Source of the DNA: Mycobacterium sp.
GTDB taxonomy: Bacteria > Actinomycetota > Actinomycetes > Mycobacteriales > Mycobacteriaceae
DNA length: 5,434 bases
Direction of reading: 5' to 3'
Assembly (NCBI GenBank): GCA_029256565.1
Contig: JAQSXQ010000221.1
Span: forward strand, 1 to 5,434
The notes beneath the pieces are model-generated. The model was not told the DNA's origin. It worked only from the letters and a program-made list of their open reading frames with translations, and ran no database searches. Shown one piece after another: positions 5,046-5,434 of this stretch. The position numbers and the translations under genes are program-made. Within the stretch, counting starts at the first letter, position 1, and each line of letters opens with the position of its first letter.

Positions 5046-5434
5046 GTGCACGTCCTCGTCATCGGATCTGGTGCCCGCGAACACGCCTTGCTGCTTGCGC
5101 TGCGGCGCGACCCGGAGGTGACGGGACTCTCGGTCGCACCGGGCAATGCCGGCACCGAGATCGTCGCCGACCAGTACGACGTCGACATCACCTCCGGTGA
5201 GGCGGTGGTCGGACTCGTCCGCAAGGTGGGCGCCGACCTCGTGGTCGTCGGCCCCGAGGTCCCCCTGGTGCTCGGCGTGGCCGACGCGGTGCGCGCCGCC
5301 GGCATCGCCTGCTTCGGGCCCACCAGGGACGCGGCGCGGATCGAGGGCTCGAAGGCGTTCGCCAAGGACGTGATGGACGCCGCGGGCGTGCGGACCGCAC
5401 GCAGCGAGATCGTCGACAACCCAGCGCATCTCGA
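5046..5434 (+). CDS. purD: Phosphoribosylamine-glycine ligase (GARS), N-terminal part, 3'-truncated by window edge
   Basis: PurD joins glycine to 5-phosphoribosylamine using ATP to form GAR, the second step of de novo purine synthesis, in the cytosol. The first 129 residues are visible out of roughly 420-430 expected. They cover the N-terminal GARS domain and the beginning of the ATP-grasp domain. Diagnostic motifs are GSGAREHAL (7-15), PGNAGT (32-37), GPEVPLVLG (69-77), and FGPTRDAARIEGSK (90-103) followed by FAKDVM. The GTG at 5046 is chosen because the protein then begins with the family-standard HVLVIGSGAREH. The gene diverges from the P450 gene across a 140-nt control region and is probably transcribed from its own promoter. 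This housekeeping gene anchors the locus. In M. tuberculosis purD (Rv0772) directly follows the CMD-family gene, as I recall. Confidence 0.97.
   Translation, partial: MHVLVIGSGAREHALLLALRRDPEVTGLSVAPGNAGTEIVADQYDVDITSGEAVVGLVRKVGADLVVVGPEVPLVLGVADAVRAAGIACFGPTRDAARIEGSKAFAKDVMDAAGVRTARSEIVDNPAHL

Overview
The window looks like chromosomal DNA from a mycobacterium, probably a Mycolicibacterium-like species. The base composition is uniformly high in G+C, the genes are tightly packed, GTG starts are used, and the proteins read like mycobacterial families. From memory, the order SDR, HIBADH-like dehydrogenase, small carboxymuconolactone-decarboxylase-like protein, then purD matches Rv0769-Rv0770-Rv0771-Rv0772 of M. 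tuberculosis. No mobile element, RNA gene or CRISPR array was seen.

Layout. (1) Positions 2-3045, plus strand: a closely coupled operon. It holds the C-terminal two thirds of a short-chain dehydrogenase, a beta-hydroxyacid (3-hydroxyisobutyrate-type) dehydrogenase, a 150-residue CMD-family protein and a 408-residue His/Cys-rich protein I cannot assign. The junctions are a 4-nt ATGA overlap, a 2-nt gap and an 11-nt overlap. (2) Positions 3032-4905, minus strand: a cytochrome P450 strongly resembling CYP125 (steroid side-chain terminal hydroxylase), followed 26 nt later by a TetR regulator. The regulator's 3' end overlaps the 3' end of the unknown gene by 14 nt. (3) Positions 4906-5045: a 140-nt divergent control region with two tandem 42-bp repeats and several dyads. 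(4) Position 5046 to the end, plus strand: the N-terminal part of purD (purine synthesis).

Working together (inference): the P450 would hydroxylate a hydrophobic, possibly steroid or isoprenoid, substrate. The SDR and HIBADH-like enzymes could carry out later redox steps on alcohol or acid intermediates, and the CMD-like protein and the unknown protein would contribute unidentified steps. The TetR gene is likely the local, substrate-responsive regulator. Compared with my recollection of M. tuberculosis, the unknown gene, the TetR gene and the P450 form a block inserted between the Rv0771 counterpart and purD. This is the least described part of the window. I see good candidates for a local catabolic module but no proof of a new system.
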